From Ensifer sp. IC4062 (GTDB lineage: Bacteria > Pseudomonadota > Alphaproteobacteria > Rhizobiales > Rhizobiaceae), in contig NZ_JADYVD010000044.1 in assembly GCF_020193575.1 (NCBI RefSeq), forward strand, positions 1 to 64,000: DNA of 64,000 nt, written 5' to 3'. This document shows positions 8,494 through 18,415 of this stretch, in pieces. Below the pieces are notes generated by a model. The model had not been told where the DNA came from, searched no databases, and was given only the letters and a program-made list of their open reading frames with translations. Position 1 is the stretch's first letter. Each line of letters opens with the position of its first letter. Both the position numbers and the translations under genes were made by a program.

Positions 8494-11400
8494 ATGACTG
8501 TTGAAATCATAGGGCGTGCATGCCTCGCCCCCGGAGCAAAATCGCCTGAGGCGCTGTTCAAGATTCTTCGCCAGGGCAAATGCACCGTGTCCAGCGTTCC
8601 CTCGGACCGTTGGGATTTGGCGCGTTTTTGGCATCCCGTCATGGGCGTGCAAGGCAAGACCTATTCTTTTGCAGCCGGCGTGCTCGATCAGATCTATGAT
8701 TTCGATCCCGCTGTCTTCGGCATGTCTCAGCGGGAAGCCATGTATATGGATCCGCAACAGCGTGTGCTGCTGCAGCTCGCCTGGCGCGCGCTCGAGGATG
8801 CCAATATTTCCATTGCATCCCTCCATGGCGAGAACGTCGGCGTTTATGTCGGCGCGTCGAGCCTCGACCACGCCAACCTGACGGTCGAAGATCCGGCCGC
8901 CGCCGGACCCTATTTCATGACCGGCAATACGCTGTCGATCGTCTCCAACCGCATTTCCCATATCTTCGGGTTGAGCGGACCGAGCATGACGGTGGATACC
9001 GCCTGTTCCTCTTCGCTCGTGGCGCTCGATCAGGCGATGCGGGCGCTCAACGCCGGCGACATCGACACCGCGATCGTTGGCGGCGTCAACATTCTTGCCC
9101 ATCCCCTTCCCTTCGTCGGCTTCGCCCAGGCACGGATGCTGTCGCCGGAAGGCCTCTGCCGCGCCTATGACAATGACGGCGCCGGCTATGTCCGCGCCGA
9201 AGGCGGCGTTGTTTTCATCCTGCGCCGCTCGGATCGGGCGCGCCGCGAACGCGACCGCAGCTACGCCAGGATCGTGGCGACCGGGGTCAACTCGGCCGGC
9301 CGGACAAACGGCATTTCGCTTCCCTCGCGCGAGGCGCAGGCCAACTTGCTCAGGGCCATCTACGAAGGCAACGGCATCGATGCCAACCAAGTCGCCTTCG
9401 TCGAGGGTCACGGCACTGGCACGAAGGTAGGTGACCCGGCGGAAGTATGGTCCATCGGCACCGTCATTGGCGCAAAGCGCAGGGCGCCGGTCCCGATCGG
9501 CTCCATCAAGTCCAATATCGGCCACACCGAACCGGCGTCCGGACTGTTCGGCATGATGAAGGCCGTTCTGGCGCTCGAACACAACTACCTGCCAGCGTCG
9601 CTGCATTTCGATACGCCGAACGAACACATCGATTTCGACGGACTGAACGTTCGCGTCACCGCCAATCCGATCGAACTGCTGAAAGGCAAGCGTGCGCGCC
9701 TTGCCGGCATCAACTCCTTCGGCTTCGGCGGCGCCAACGCGCATGTGGTCATCAGCGACCCGGAAACTGTACAGGAAGAGAAAGCCGCGCCTTCATCGGC
9801 CGGCCATGTATTCATGGCAAGCGCCCACACGGCATCGAGCCTTGATAACCTGTTGAAGGAGTACAAGGCGAGGTTCGCAGGTGCGTCCAAGGAAGAAACG
9901 CGTGCGATGATCGCCGCCTCCGGCGCCAATCGCACCCATATGCGCCATCGCTTCGCCGCGCGCAGCGACCACCCCGAAGATATCGTGCGGGCGATCGCCA
10001 GCCATCTGGACAAGCCCGGCTCCGACATCGGCGAAGTGGGCGAGGCCCCGGTGAAGGATGCAAAAGTCGCGTTCGTCTTCTCGGGCAACGGCTCCCAATG
10101 GGCCGGCATGGGCGTCGAAGCCTTCCGTGAGAACCTGCACTTCCGCCAGTCCTTCACGTCCGTAAGCGCGCTCTTCAAGTTTCATTCCGACATCGTCCTG
10201 ACCGATCTTCTGACGGATCCGGAACTCGACAAGAAGCTCTCGGACACGAAGATCGCGCAGCCGCTACTTTTCGCCGTCCAGGCTGCGCTCTCCGATTCGC
10301 TGGTCGCGATGGGCATCAAGCCGGCAGCCGTCTTCGGCCACTCGGTCGGCGAGATCGCCGCCGCCTATGCGGCCGGCGCCCTGTCGCTCGTCGATGCCGT
10401 GTCGATCGTGGCCAAGCGCTCGCTGCATCAGGATCTCCTGGCCGGCCAGGGAACGATGGCCGCCGTGATGCTCGGCGAGGAAGCCGCACAGGCATTCGCG
10501 CAGGGGCGCGGTCTCAACGAGCTCTGCGTCGCAGCCATGAATGCGCATAATTCGGTCACTATGTCCGGTCCGGCGCATGAAATTTCCGCCTTCCGCGACG
10601 CCGCACGCAAGGCCAAGATCCCGGTCCAGATCCTCGACATCAACTATCCGTTCCACCATCCGGTCATCGACCAGGCAAAGCAGTCCTTCCTTTCCGACAT
10701 TCCGGATATTGCCCCGCGGCGGACAGAGCTGACGTTTCTCTCGACCGTAACCGGCGCCGCACTCGAGGGAACGCAGCTCGACCCGGACTATTGGTGGAAG
10801 AACGTCCGCGAACCGGTCCGCTTCCAAGCCGCCGCCGAGGCGGCACTCGAACTCGGCTGCCAGCTTTTCATCGAAATTTCCCCGCGTCCGATCCTGGCGT
10901 CCTATGTCAAGGAAACGATCAAGCACGCGGCCTTCCCGGCGGCGGTCGTCCCGACATTGCTTCGCGACGTCGGCCAGAGCGGTCACGATCCGATTTCGGC
11001 GTCGATGGCGCGCGCCGTCGCGCACGGTGCGGCTGTCGACCGGCCCCGCGTCTATGGCAAGCGCAACGCTTTCGTCGAATTGCCGGCATTGCCCTTCGAA
11101 CCGGTCGAACTGCGACCTGCGGTCACGACCGATTCTACGGACCTCTTCGGCCGTTCCGGCCGGCCTTATCGCCTGACGGGCTGGCGCGGCGATCCGAACA
11201 GCGGCAGTTGGAAGAACCATGTCGATGCGCATCTCTTCCCGGACCTTGCAGAGCATGTCGTCGACGGCAAGCCGATTCTGCCGGGCAGCGGCTTCATTGA
11301 GGTGGCGGTTTCCGCCGCGCAGCAATATTACGGCAGCGACGAGGTAGAGATCACCAATCTTGAGATCGTTCGCCCGCTGGAGCTCAGCGACAGTCGCCTG

Positions 11401-14400
11401 ATGGAACTCTCGACCATCCTCTCACCCGAGACGGGCGACATCGAGATCCGTTCGCGCGAGCGCCTCTCGGAGGACGACTGGACGGTGCATGCCGTCGCGA
11501 GAAGCCGCAAGCCAGTGCCCGGAAAAACCAACGCCCCTACGTCCTTCGCCGGTTTGGCGAAAACGGCAAGTGTCGATCCTTCGAAAGCCTACGAGACGGC
11601 GAAACAATTCGGGCTCGACTATGGTCCGAGCTTCCAGTTGCTTTCAAAGGCTGTCGCATACGCCGACCGGATCATTGACGTCGAACTGAAGACACCGAAG
11701 GGGGCGGGACACCCGCTCGTCACCTACTCTCTTCATCCGATCTCCGTCGACGCAACGTTCCATGGACTCGTTGCACTCTTCGGCCGCTTTACGGGTGACA
11801 AAGGCGGAGCACCGTATATTCCAGTACGCTTCGGTTCCGTGCGTGTCGTCAACCCCGGACGGCCAATCGCCCGCGCCACGATCGAGATCGAGCGCGTCAG
11901 CGCCAATTCGATCAAGGCGAGGTTTCATTTCTTCGACAAATCGGGCGAAGCGATTGCGCATTTCGACGATTGTCGTTTCCGCCGCACCTATTTGCGCAAA
12001 CACAAGACGCTGGACGGGCTTTCCTTCCACTACGAGGCCGTGCTCTCCGACACGACGCTGCCCGGCGCCAAGCCGGCTGCACCGATGCCGCACTTGCTGA
12101 CGGCGCCCGCCGGTGGCGATGGCAGCGTCGACAATGCGACGTTGCTGTTCAACGCTGCGATCTACCGCGCTTGCCAGGAAATAGCGCTGAAGCTTGCCAA
12201 GGGAAACGCCACGATCAACAGCGACGCCCTGCCCGGCGACTTCGCCTTCCAGTGTTTCCTGACAAGCTGCCTCTACGTATTGGAGGACGCCGGACTCAGC
12301 GAACATCAAAATGGCGTCTGGACTGTCGCGCGGGAGTTCAGTCTTCCGACCGTGGCTGAAATCCTCGGAGAGCTCTATGGCGAGCGTCCCGATCGCGCGG
12401 TCGAAGCCGTGCTCATCAACAATGCCTACGCCGAGGCCTTAAGCCGCCTCGATGCGCTTTTCGCTGCGGGGCCAGATGACGACCGGGCGCAGTCCTTCAG
12501 CGCGGGCTTCATCAGCGACGCGACGCTCGACCACCAGGCCGTGCATTCCGTTGCGAGCCGGCAGCGCATGGAGCGGGTACTCGCCGCGGCGGAACGGGCG
12601 ATGACCGCGCAAACCGCTGCGGCCCCCTTGCGCATTGTCGAATTCGGAAGCGTTTCGACAGGTTTCACGCGCCGGCTCGCTGACCTGGCGGCGCGTCATG
12701 GCGCAAGCCTGGTCGTGGCCGAACCGCGCGACAACGCGCAGCGCAACCTTGAGATCGCATTCGAGAACGACGCGCATGTGCGTATTCTCAAGAAAAGCGA
12801 ATTCGCGGCGATCGCATCCTTCGACCTCGCCGTCAGCGCCTCGGACAACCTTTACCATCTGATCGAGGACGAGACCGCGCTGCGCACCGCATTGCGCTCG
12901 ATGCTGCGCGAAGGCGGCGCGCTGGCTGCAGCCGTCAGTGCGCCCTCGATCTTCGGCGACTTCGCTCTCGGCCTTTCCGAAGGTTGGTTTGCCCGCAGCC
13001 AGACGGCCGAATTCCCGATCGGCAATCTTGCCGCCGTGCCGCATTGGCAGAAATGCCTAACAGATCTCGGGCTGCGCGACGTCAACGTCGCGGACCATGA
13101 GTGCGCACACGGCAATATCATACTGCTCGAAGCCCGCGGCGCGGCTGCTACGACAACATCCGGCGAACCGGTGCAGGCGATCCAGACGGTTACCGGCCCC
13201 TATCTGGTCATCCAGGTCGAAGGTGCGCCCCACGATGCGGCGCCGATGCCCGCACATGCGGTCCCGGTACTGCTGTCAGGCGATATTGCGGCCGACGTTG
13301 CAAGGCTGCAGGCCGCACTCGGCAGCTTGGGCCAGAATCCCGTTCAAGCGGTGCTTGTTTCGCCGGCGACCGGTCATGCAAGCGACACCGATTCCGTCTC
13401 GCTGCAGGTTCATGTGCTTGCGTTGAGCGCCTTCGCCGAAGCGCTGAGACAGCATGTCGGAGATGCCGGACCGTCCGACGACGACCGCCCCCGGTTGGTG
13501 ATCGTCGCGCCGGGCGGCGCGCCGATCGCTTCGCGGGCAGATGGCGTCGCGATCAGCTCCGGCGTGAATTCCGGCCTCTGGGCGTTCGCTCGCGTTCTGC
13601 AGAACGAATACGAATTCCTCGACGTCCATTCGCTCGACCTTGACGGTTGGAACAAAGCAGGCCTGGAGGATGGCATCGCGTCGGCGTTGCCTCTATTGAC
13701 CGTATCCGGGTCGAATCGCGAATGGTTGCTCGACAAGGCCACTGGATTGCTCTCTGAAATTCGGGCCGTTCCCGGCCCCGCCGTCAAAACCGAAGGCAAG
13801 ACAAGCGCCTTTGCGGCGGCGACAATCCACCAGCGCGTCAGCTCGCAGGTTGCGAGCATTGCTTGGGAGCAAGCTGATGTGCCGCAGGCCGGCCAGGGCG
13901 AGATCGTCGTCACCGTAGCGGCAACGGGCCTGAATTTCCGTGACGTGATGTGGGCGATGGGCCTTCTTCCCGAAGAAGCGCTCGAGGACGGCTTTGCCGG
14001 CGCAACGATCGGCATGGAGCTTTCCGGCCATGTGGTCGCGATCGGCGAAGGGGTAGACGACCTTGCCGTCGGCGACGCGGTTATGGCGATCGCGCCTTCG
14101 GCATTCTCCACGCACGTGGTCGTTTCCCGCGCCGGCGTGGCAAAACTGCCGCGGACCATCAGCCCCGTGGCCGCTGCCACGGTGCCCGTCGCTTTCCTCA
14201 CGGCATACTACGCGATGGTCGAGCTCGGCCGCATCCAGGCTGGAGAGACGATCCTCATCCATGGCGCTGCCGGCGGCGTCGGGCTCGCCGCGCTTCAGGT
14301 CGCCAAGCTCAAGGGCGCAAGGGTCATAGCGACGGCTGGAACGCGCGAAAAAAGGCGCTTCCTGGCAATGCTCGGTGCCGATCATGTCTTCGATTCGCGC

Positions 14401-16038
14401 TCGCTCGGCTTCGCCAATGACGTGCGCGCCGTCACCGGTGGAGATGGCGTCGATCTGGTACTGAACTCGCTGTTTGCCGAGGCGATGGAACAAAGCCTCG
14501 CGCTGGTGAAGCCTTTCGGCCGGTTCCTGGAACTCGGCAAGCGCGATTATTACGCGGACAGCAAGATCGGATTGCGGCCATTCCGGCGCAATGTCAGCTA
14601 TTTCGGCATCGATGCGGACCAGCTTCTGGTCAATGCGCCTGCGCTTACCAAACGCATCTTCATGGAAATCGGGGCGCTCTTCGAGGAAGGCAAGCTGACG
14701 CCGCTGCCCTACCGCGCCTTCGATTTCGATGAAATCGGCAACGCCTTCCGCTTGATGCAGAATGCCGGGCACATCGGCAAGATCGTCGTCCTGCCGCCAG
14801 TCGCCGGCAAGCACGAGATCGCCGTGAAGCCGCGCAAGGGCGTCAAAGTGGATCCGGACGGCGTGCATCTCGTCGTCGGCGGCATTGGCGGTTTCGGTCT
14901 CGCGGCCGCCAACTGGCTGGTCGAAAAGGGTGCGCGCAGGATCGCACTGTGCTCTCGCCGCGGTCAGGCGGACGCCGAAACGAGCGCGATGCTCGCACGC
15001 TGGAACAAGATGGGCGTCTCTGCCTCGCTCCATGCCTGCGACATCACCGATACGGCCGCGGTCGACGGACTTCTCGCGACGCTTCGTGCCGAGGCGCCGC
15101 TGCGTTCCGTCGTCCATGCGGCGATGGTGCTGGACGACGCCTTGATCAGCAATCTCAACCGCGAGCGCAATCGACCGGTGATCGACACGAAGGCCAAGGG
15201 CGCAGCGATCCTCGACCGGCAGACGCGTGGCGATGAGCTCGACAATTTCATCCTGTTTTCGTCGGCAACGACGCTTGTCGGCAATCCCGGACAGGCCAAC
15301 TATGTCGCGGCCAACGGCTATCTCGAAGGCCTTGCCCGCGCCCGACGCGCGGAGGGTCTCGCCGGTCTCGCCGTCGGCTTCGGCGCGATCGCCGACGCCG
15401 GATATCTCGTGCAGAACACCGATGTAAACGATCTTCTGGCCAAGCGCATCGGCAAGACCGCCTTGAAGGCCCAGGTGGCGCTCGACATGGTCGAAAGCCA
15501 CATCGCATCGGATCCGGGCACCGTCGACGCGGCGGTCGTGATGATTTCGGAGATCGACTGGTCGGCCGCGCGCAACCTGCCGGTTGCCCGCAACGCACTC
15601 TTCGAGGTGATCCAGCGCAGCGCCGATCAGCATTCGTCCGGTGCCGAGGGAACGCAGATGGACCTCGTGGCGATGATCGAGGGGAAGTCGCCGCAGGAAG
15701 CGGAAGACATCCTGTTCGATCTGGTGGCAGGCGAGATCGCCGCGATCCTTCGCGTGTCGAAAGATACGGTGACCCGCGGCAAGATCCTGAAGGAAATCGG
15801 CCTGGACAGCCTGATGGCGGTCGAACTCGGCATGAGCTTCCAGCAGAACACCGGCTTCGACATGCCCTTGAGCGGCGTCGCCGACAATACGACGGTGGGC
15901 GACGTTGCGCGCAAACTTTATGAAAAGGTAAGCAAGCGGGATCAGGGCGAAGATGGCGAGGCAGTTGATGATCGGCTTGTGACCGAACTTGCACAGCGCC
16001 ACGCCGGGGCGGACAGGGAAAAAGCACTGAGCCAATGA
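8494..16038 (+). CDS. rkpA: Multidomain fatty-acid/polyketide synthase for K-antigen lipid
   Basis: A 2514-residue type I synthase. Ketosynthase: VDTACSSSL with active Cys171, EGHGTGT and SNIGHTEPASG. Acyltransferase: GHSVGEIAA with Ser617. Dehydratase: HVVDGKPILPG with His921 and a second-site Asp1086 (HPISVDATFHG). A methyltransferase-like region at about 1370-1530 has a degenerate SAM motif (VEFGSVSTGFT). Enoyl reductase: IHGAAGGVGLAAL at about 1923-1935. Ketoreductase: VVGGIGGFGL at about 2127-2136 with Tyr2270. Acyl carrier: GLDSLMAVEL with Ser2439 for phosphopantetheine. There is no thioesterase. This order matches iterative highly reducing synthases and predicts a fully reduced chain held on the carrier domain until another enzyme removes it. 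It overlaps rkpG by four bases (ATGA). Known in S. meliloti as the first gene of the rkp-1 K-antigen region. Confidence 0.93.
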   Translation: MTVEIIGRACLAPGAKSPEALFKILRQGKCTVSSVPSDRWDLARFWHPVMGVQGKTYSFAAGVLDQIYDFDPAVFGMSQREAMYMDPQQRVLLQLAWRALEDANISIASLHGENVGVYVGASSLDHANLTVEDPAAAGPYFMTGNTLSIVSNRISHIFGLSGPSMTVDTACSSSLVALDQAMRALNAGDIDTAIVGGVNILAHPLPFVGFAQARMLSPEGLCRAYDNDGAGYVRAEGGVVFILRRSDRARRERDRSYARIVATGVNSAGRTNGISLPSREAQANLLRAIYEGNGIDANQVAFVEGHGTGTKVGDPAEVWSIGTVIGAKRRAPVPIGSIKSNIGHTEPASGLFGMMKAVLALEHNYLPASLHFDTPNEHIDFDGLNVRVTANPIELLKGKRARLAGINSFGFGGANAHVVISDPETVQEEKAAPSSAGHVFMASAHTASSLDNLLKEYKARFAGASKEETRAMIAASGANRTHMRHRFAARSDHPEDIVRAIASHLDKPGSDIGEVGEAPVKDAKVAFVFSGNGSQWAGMGVEAFRENLHFRQSFTSVSALFKFHSDIVLTDLLTDPELDKKLSDTKIAQPLLFAVQAALSDSLVAMGIKPAAVFGHSVGEIAAAYAAGALSLVDAVSIVAKRSLHQDLLAGQGTMAAVMLGEEAAQAFAQGRGLNELCVAAMNAHNSVTMSGPAHEISAFRDAARKAKIPVQILDINYPFHHPVIDQAKQSFLSDIPDIAPRRTELTFLSTVTGAALEGTQLDPDYWWKNVREPVRFQAAAEAALELGCQLFIEISPRPILASYVKETIKHAAFPAAVVPTLLRDVGQSGHDPISASMARAVAHGAAVDRPRVYGKRNAFVELPALPFEPVELRPAVTTDSTDLFGRSGRPYRLTGWRGDPNSGSWKNHVDAHLFPDLAEHVVDGKPILPGSGFIEVAVSAAQQYYGSDEVEITNLEIVRPLELSDSRLMELSTILSPETGDIEIRSRERLSEDDWTVHAVARSRKPVPGKTNAPTSFAGLAKTASVDPSKAYETAKQFGLDYGPSFQLLSKAVAYADRIIDVELKTPKGAGHPLVTYSLHPISVDATFHGLVALFGRFTGDKGGAPYIPVRFGSVRVVNPGRPIARATIEIERVSANSIKARFHFFDKSGEAIAHFDDCRFRRTYLRKHKTLDGLSFHYEAVLSDTTLPGAKPAAPMPHLLTAPAGGDGSVDNATLLFNAAIYRACQEIALKLAKGNATINSDALPGDFAFQCFLTSCLYVLEDAGLSEHQNGVWTVAREFSLPTVAEILGELYGERPDRAVEAVLINNAYAEALSRLDALFAAGPDDDRAQSFSAGFISDATLDHQAVHSVASRQRMERVLAAAERAMTAQTAAAPLRIVEFGSVSTGFTRRLADLAARHGASLVVAEPRDNAQRNLEIAFENDAHVRILKKSEFAAIASFDLAVSASDNLYHLIEDETALRTALRSMLREGGALAAAVSAPSIFGDFALGLSEGWFARSQTAEFPIGNLAAVPHWQKCLTDLGLRDVNVADHECAHGNIILLEARGAAATTTSGEPVQAIQTVTGPYLVIQVEGAPHDAAPMPAHAVPVLLSGDIAADVARLQAALGSLGQNPVQAVLVSPATGHASDTDSVSLQVHVLALSAFAEALRQHVGDAGPSDDDRPRLVIVAPGGAPIASRADGVAISSGVNSGLWAFARVLQNEYEFLDVHSLDLDGWNKAGLEDGIASALPLLTVSGSNREWLLDKATGLLSEIRAVPGPAVKTEGKTSAFAAATIHQRVSSQVASIAWEQADVPQAGQGEIVVTVAATGLNFRDVMWAMGLLPEEALEDGFAGATIGMELSGHVVAIGEGVDDLAVGDAVMAIAPSAFSTHVVVSRAGVAKLPRTISPVAAATVPVAFLTAYYAMVELGRIQAGETILIHGAAGGVGLAALQVAKLKGARVIATAGTREKRRFLAMLGADHVFDSRSLGFANDVRAVTGGDGVDLVLNSLFAEAMEQSLALVKPFGRFLELGKRDYYADSKIGLRPFRRNVSYFGIDADQLLVNAPALTKRIFMEIGALFEEGKLTPLPYRAFDFDEIGNAFRLMQNAGHIGKIVVLPPVAGKHEIAVKPRKGVKVDPDGVHLVVGGIGGFGLAAANWLVEKGARRIALCSRRGQADAETSAMLARWNKMGVSASLHACDITDTAAVDGLLATLRAEAPLRSVVHAAMVLDDALISNLNRERNRPVIDTKAKGAAILDRQTRGDELDNFILFSSATTLVGNPGQANYVAANGYLEGLARARRAEGLAGLAVGFGAIADAGYLVQNTDVNDLLAKRIGKTALKAQVALDMVESHIASDPGTVDAAVVMISEIDWSAARNLPVARNALFEVIQRSADQHSSGAEGTQMDLVAMIEGKSPQEAEDILFDLVAGEIAAILRVSKDTVTRGKILKEIGLDSLMAVELGMSFQQNTGFDMPLSGVADNTTVGDVARKLYEKVSKRDQGEDGEAVDDRLVTELAQRHAGADREKALSQ

Positions 16039-17450
16039 ACAACGACGGAAACGGCCAGACCTTCTCCAAGATGAGCAGCAGCCTCAAGGAGAACCTGCTG
16101 GACAGGATGAGGAACACGCACCAATCGTCCGAGCGCAACCGGATGGCGCGCTCGGAACGGGAGTTGCCGGCGCCGCCGCGTCGCCGCCAGGCGCGTTTCG
16201 AGGACCTTCCAGAATATAAGCAGGTTCTTACGCAAAAATTTGCGAGCGAGCAGTTGGGTATCGCCAACCCTTTCTATCGGGCACACCAGACGGCAGCCGG
16301 CGCGACGACCGTGATCGACGGCCGTACGATGATAAATTTCGCCTCCTATGATTACCTCGGGCTGAACCGCCACGCCCATGTACTCGACAGGGCGCGCGAC
16401 ACAATCGGGAACTTTGGCATTTCCGCCTCCGCGAGCAGGCTCGTTGCCGGCGAGCGGCCCGTGCATGTCGAGCTCGAGGAAAAGATCGCGCGCTTCTACG
16501 GCGTCGAAGCGGCGGTTTGTTTCGTCAGCGGCTATCTCACCAACGTTACCGCCATCAGCTGCCTGATGGGTCCCAAGGATCTCGTCATCCATGACGAGTT
16601 CATCCACAACAGCGCGCTCGCCGGCATCAAGCTTTCCGGCGCCACGCGCCGCCTCTTTAAGCACAACGACACGGCCGACTTAGAGCATGTGCTGCGCACG
16701 GTCGCCGGAGAATACCGTCACATCATGGTCATCGTCGAAGGCATCTATTCGATGGACGGCGATGTCGCGAACCTCCCAGCACTGCTGAAGCTCAAGGCCG
16801 AATATGGCTTCTGGCTAATGGTCGACGAGGCCCATTCACTCGGCGTTCTCGGGTCGCGTGGCAAGGGTCTCGCCGAGCACTTTGGCGTTGATCCGGAAGA
16901 GGTCGACATCTGGATGGGAACGCTGTCGAAAACGACGTCGAGCTGCGGCGGCTATATTGCCGGCAACGAGGCGTTGGCGGCGGTGCTCAAGGCATCGGCC
17001 GGTGGATTCGTCTACAGCGTCGGCCTGGCACCCGTGCTCGGCGCATCCGCCGTCGCCAGCCTCGATATCCTCGAACGCGAACCCGAACGCACCGCGGCGC
17101 TCAGGCGCAATGGCGGCTTGTTCCTCAAGCTTGCTAAGGAAGCTGGACTCGATACGGGCTTGAGCGGCGGCTTCTCGGTTGTTCCCGTCATCGTCGGCGA
17201 TTCGTTGCGCGCCGTGCAGCTTTCCAACGATCTGCTCACGGCGGGAGTGAATGTGCTGCCGATCATCCATCCTGCCGTACCGGAAGGATTGGCCCGTCTG
17301 CGCTTCTTCATTACCAGCGATCACACCGAGGAGCAGATCCGCCGTACCGTCGCACTGACCGCTGAACGCCTCAAGGATTTGACCGAACGGAATTTCGGGC
17401 TTGGCGGCGTCGATATCGAACAAATGTTGAAGGCGCTGTCGGCGCGCTAG
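16035..17450 (+). CDS. rkpG: Alpha-oxoamine synthase (KBL/SPT-like) of K-antigen locus
   Basis: A 471-residue PLP enzyme of the alpha-oxoamine synthase family (KBL, AONS, ALAS, serine palmitoyltransferase), which condenses an acyl thioester with an amino acid and releases CO2. Visible are YLGLNRHAHV, ASASRLVAG, HDEFIHNSALAG, VDEAHSLGVLGSRG and the PLP lysine Lys299 in GTLSKTTSSCGG. There is an N-terminal extension of about 60 polar, basic residues before the catalytic core. Its ATG is within the rkpA stop (ATGA), so translation is coupled to the synthase. As RkpA lacks a thioesterase, RkpG is the obvious candidate to unload its acyl chain as an aminoketone. The amino acid used cannot be read from sequence. 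Confidence 0.9.
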   Translation: MNNDGNGQTFSKMSSSLKENLLDRMRNTHQSSERNRMARSERELPAPPRRRQARFEDLPEYKQVLTQKFASEQLGIANPFYRAHQTAAGATTVIDGRTMINFASYDYLGLNRHAHVLDRARDTIGNFGISASASRLVAGERPVHVELEEKIARFYGVEAAVCFVSGYLTNVTAISCLMGPKDLVIHDEFIHNSALAGIKLSGATRRLFKHNDTADLEHVLRTVAGEYRHIMVIVEGIYSMDGDVANLPALLKLKAEYGFWLMVDEAHSLGVLGSRGKGLAEHFGVDPEEVDIWMGTLSKTTSSCGGYIAGNEALAAVLKASAGGFVYSVGLAPVLGASAVASLDILEREPERTAALRRNGGLFLKLAKEAGLDTGLSGGFSVVPVIVGDSLRAVQLSNDLLTAGVNVLPIIHPAVPEGLARLRFFITSDHTEEQIRRTVALTAERLKDLTERNFGLGGVDIEQMLKALSAR

Positions 17451-17525
17451 ATCATTTCTTACGCAATTCCAGAGTGAATCGTAGTTGAAACCACTGCCCC
17501 ATTGAGCCGCAGGCGGAACCTTAGC

Positions 17526-18329
17526 ATGACCCATGTGATCATCACCGGTGGCTCGAGCGGCATAGGCCTGGCATTAGCATCCATCTACGCGAGCCGCGGC
17601 GCACGGCTCTCTCTCATCGCACGTTCCCGCGATCTTCTGGAGCAGGCCCAAGAAATGCTCGTCTCAGAGCATGGTGCAGCGGCCGGAGATATCCACGTGG
17701 AGGCAGCCGACGTTGCCCGCGAGGAAGAAATCGAAACGGCCATTCGTCGCTGTATCGAAACATTCGGTCCCTGCGACATTCTCGTGACCTCGGCCGGCGT
17801 CGTCGAACCGGCACCTTTCGAGGAGCAGCAAAGCACGACCTTTCGTCGACAGATCGAAACGAACCTCTCCGGCACGGTGCATGCCGTGCGCGCCGTCTAT
17901 CCGGAAATGAAGCGGCGGCGCAACGGCCACATCATGATGATCTCGTCGGGCGCCGGCTTGATCGGCATTTACGGCTATACGGCCTATTGCGCGTCGAAAT
18001 TCGCATTGCACGGCTTTGCCCAGGCGCTCAGAAGCGAGGCGCGACGCCACAATGTCGGAGTGTCGGTCAGCTTTCCGCCCGATACCAAGACGCCGCAGTT
18101 CGCGCGCGAACTTGGCCTGCGGCCACCCGAAGCACGCGTGGTGATGGGGGCGGTGCGGCCCTGGACCGCCGAGGCGGTAGCAAGGAGGATCGCGAAGGGC
18201 ATCGACCGACGGCGGTCCGAAGTCTATTTCGGCCTCGCGCTTTTCTTGCTCGGCCGCTTCGGCCCGGCAGTGAGACCACTCCTTGACCGGTGGTTCGACA
18301 GGGCAATCGCCCGTGACAGTGGACGGTGA
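17526..18329 (+). CDS. rkpH: Short-chain dehydrogenase/reductase of K-antigen locus
   Basis: A 267-residue classical SDR. The NAD(P) motif TGGSSGIG is at residues 7-14, with VTSAGVVEP as the central motif and catalytic Tyr154/Lys158 in YTAYCASKFAL. The segment SVSFPPDTKTPQF and the overall layout resemble 3-ketodihydrosphingosine reductase, which reduces the product of serine palmitoyltransferase. That fits its place after the oxoamine synthase rkpG. I chose ATG 17526 because AGGCGGA lies about 8 bases upstream and the Rossmann motif then sits at the usual distance; an in-frame TTG at 17502 gives an extra MSRRRNLS. A hydrophobic C-terminal stretch (LALFLLGRFG) may associate with membrane. Confidence 0.88.
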   Translation: MTHVIITGGSSGIGLALASIYASRGARLSLIARSRDLLEQAQEMLVSEHGAAAGDIHVEAADVAREEEIETAIRRCIETFGPCDILVTSAGVVEPAPFEEQQSTTFRRQIETNLSGTVHAVRAVYPEMKRRRNGHIMMISSGAGLIGIYGYTAYCASKFALHGFAQALRSEARRHNVGVSVSFPPDTKTPQFARELGLRPPEARVVMGAVRPWTAEAVARRIAKGIDRRRSEVYFGLALFLLGRFGPAVRPLLDRWFDRAIARDSGR

Positions 18330-18415
18330 CGGCCGCAGGCCGCAGCCGTGCTTGTGCCGGCCAACGTTAGCATTTAAGTGTCGAGCGACGGCCTGCTGCC
18401 GAGGCGGCGTCGGCG

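Noticed and set aside
13693-16035. A 780-codon open frame on the minus strand, antisense to rkpA
   Set aside because: It mirrors the codon bias of the GC-rich synthase gene, is rich in Arg/His/Asp with no motif, and lies fully opposite the ketoreductase and carrier domains.
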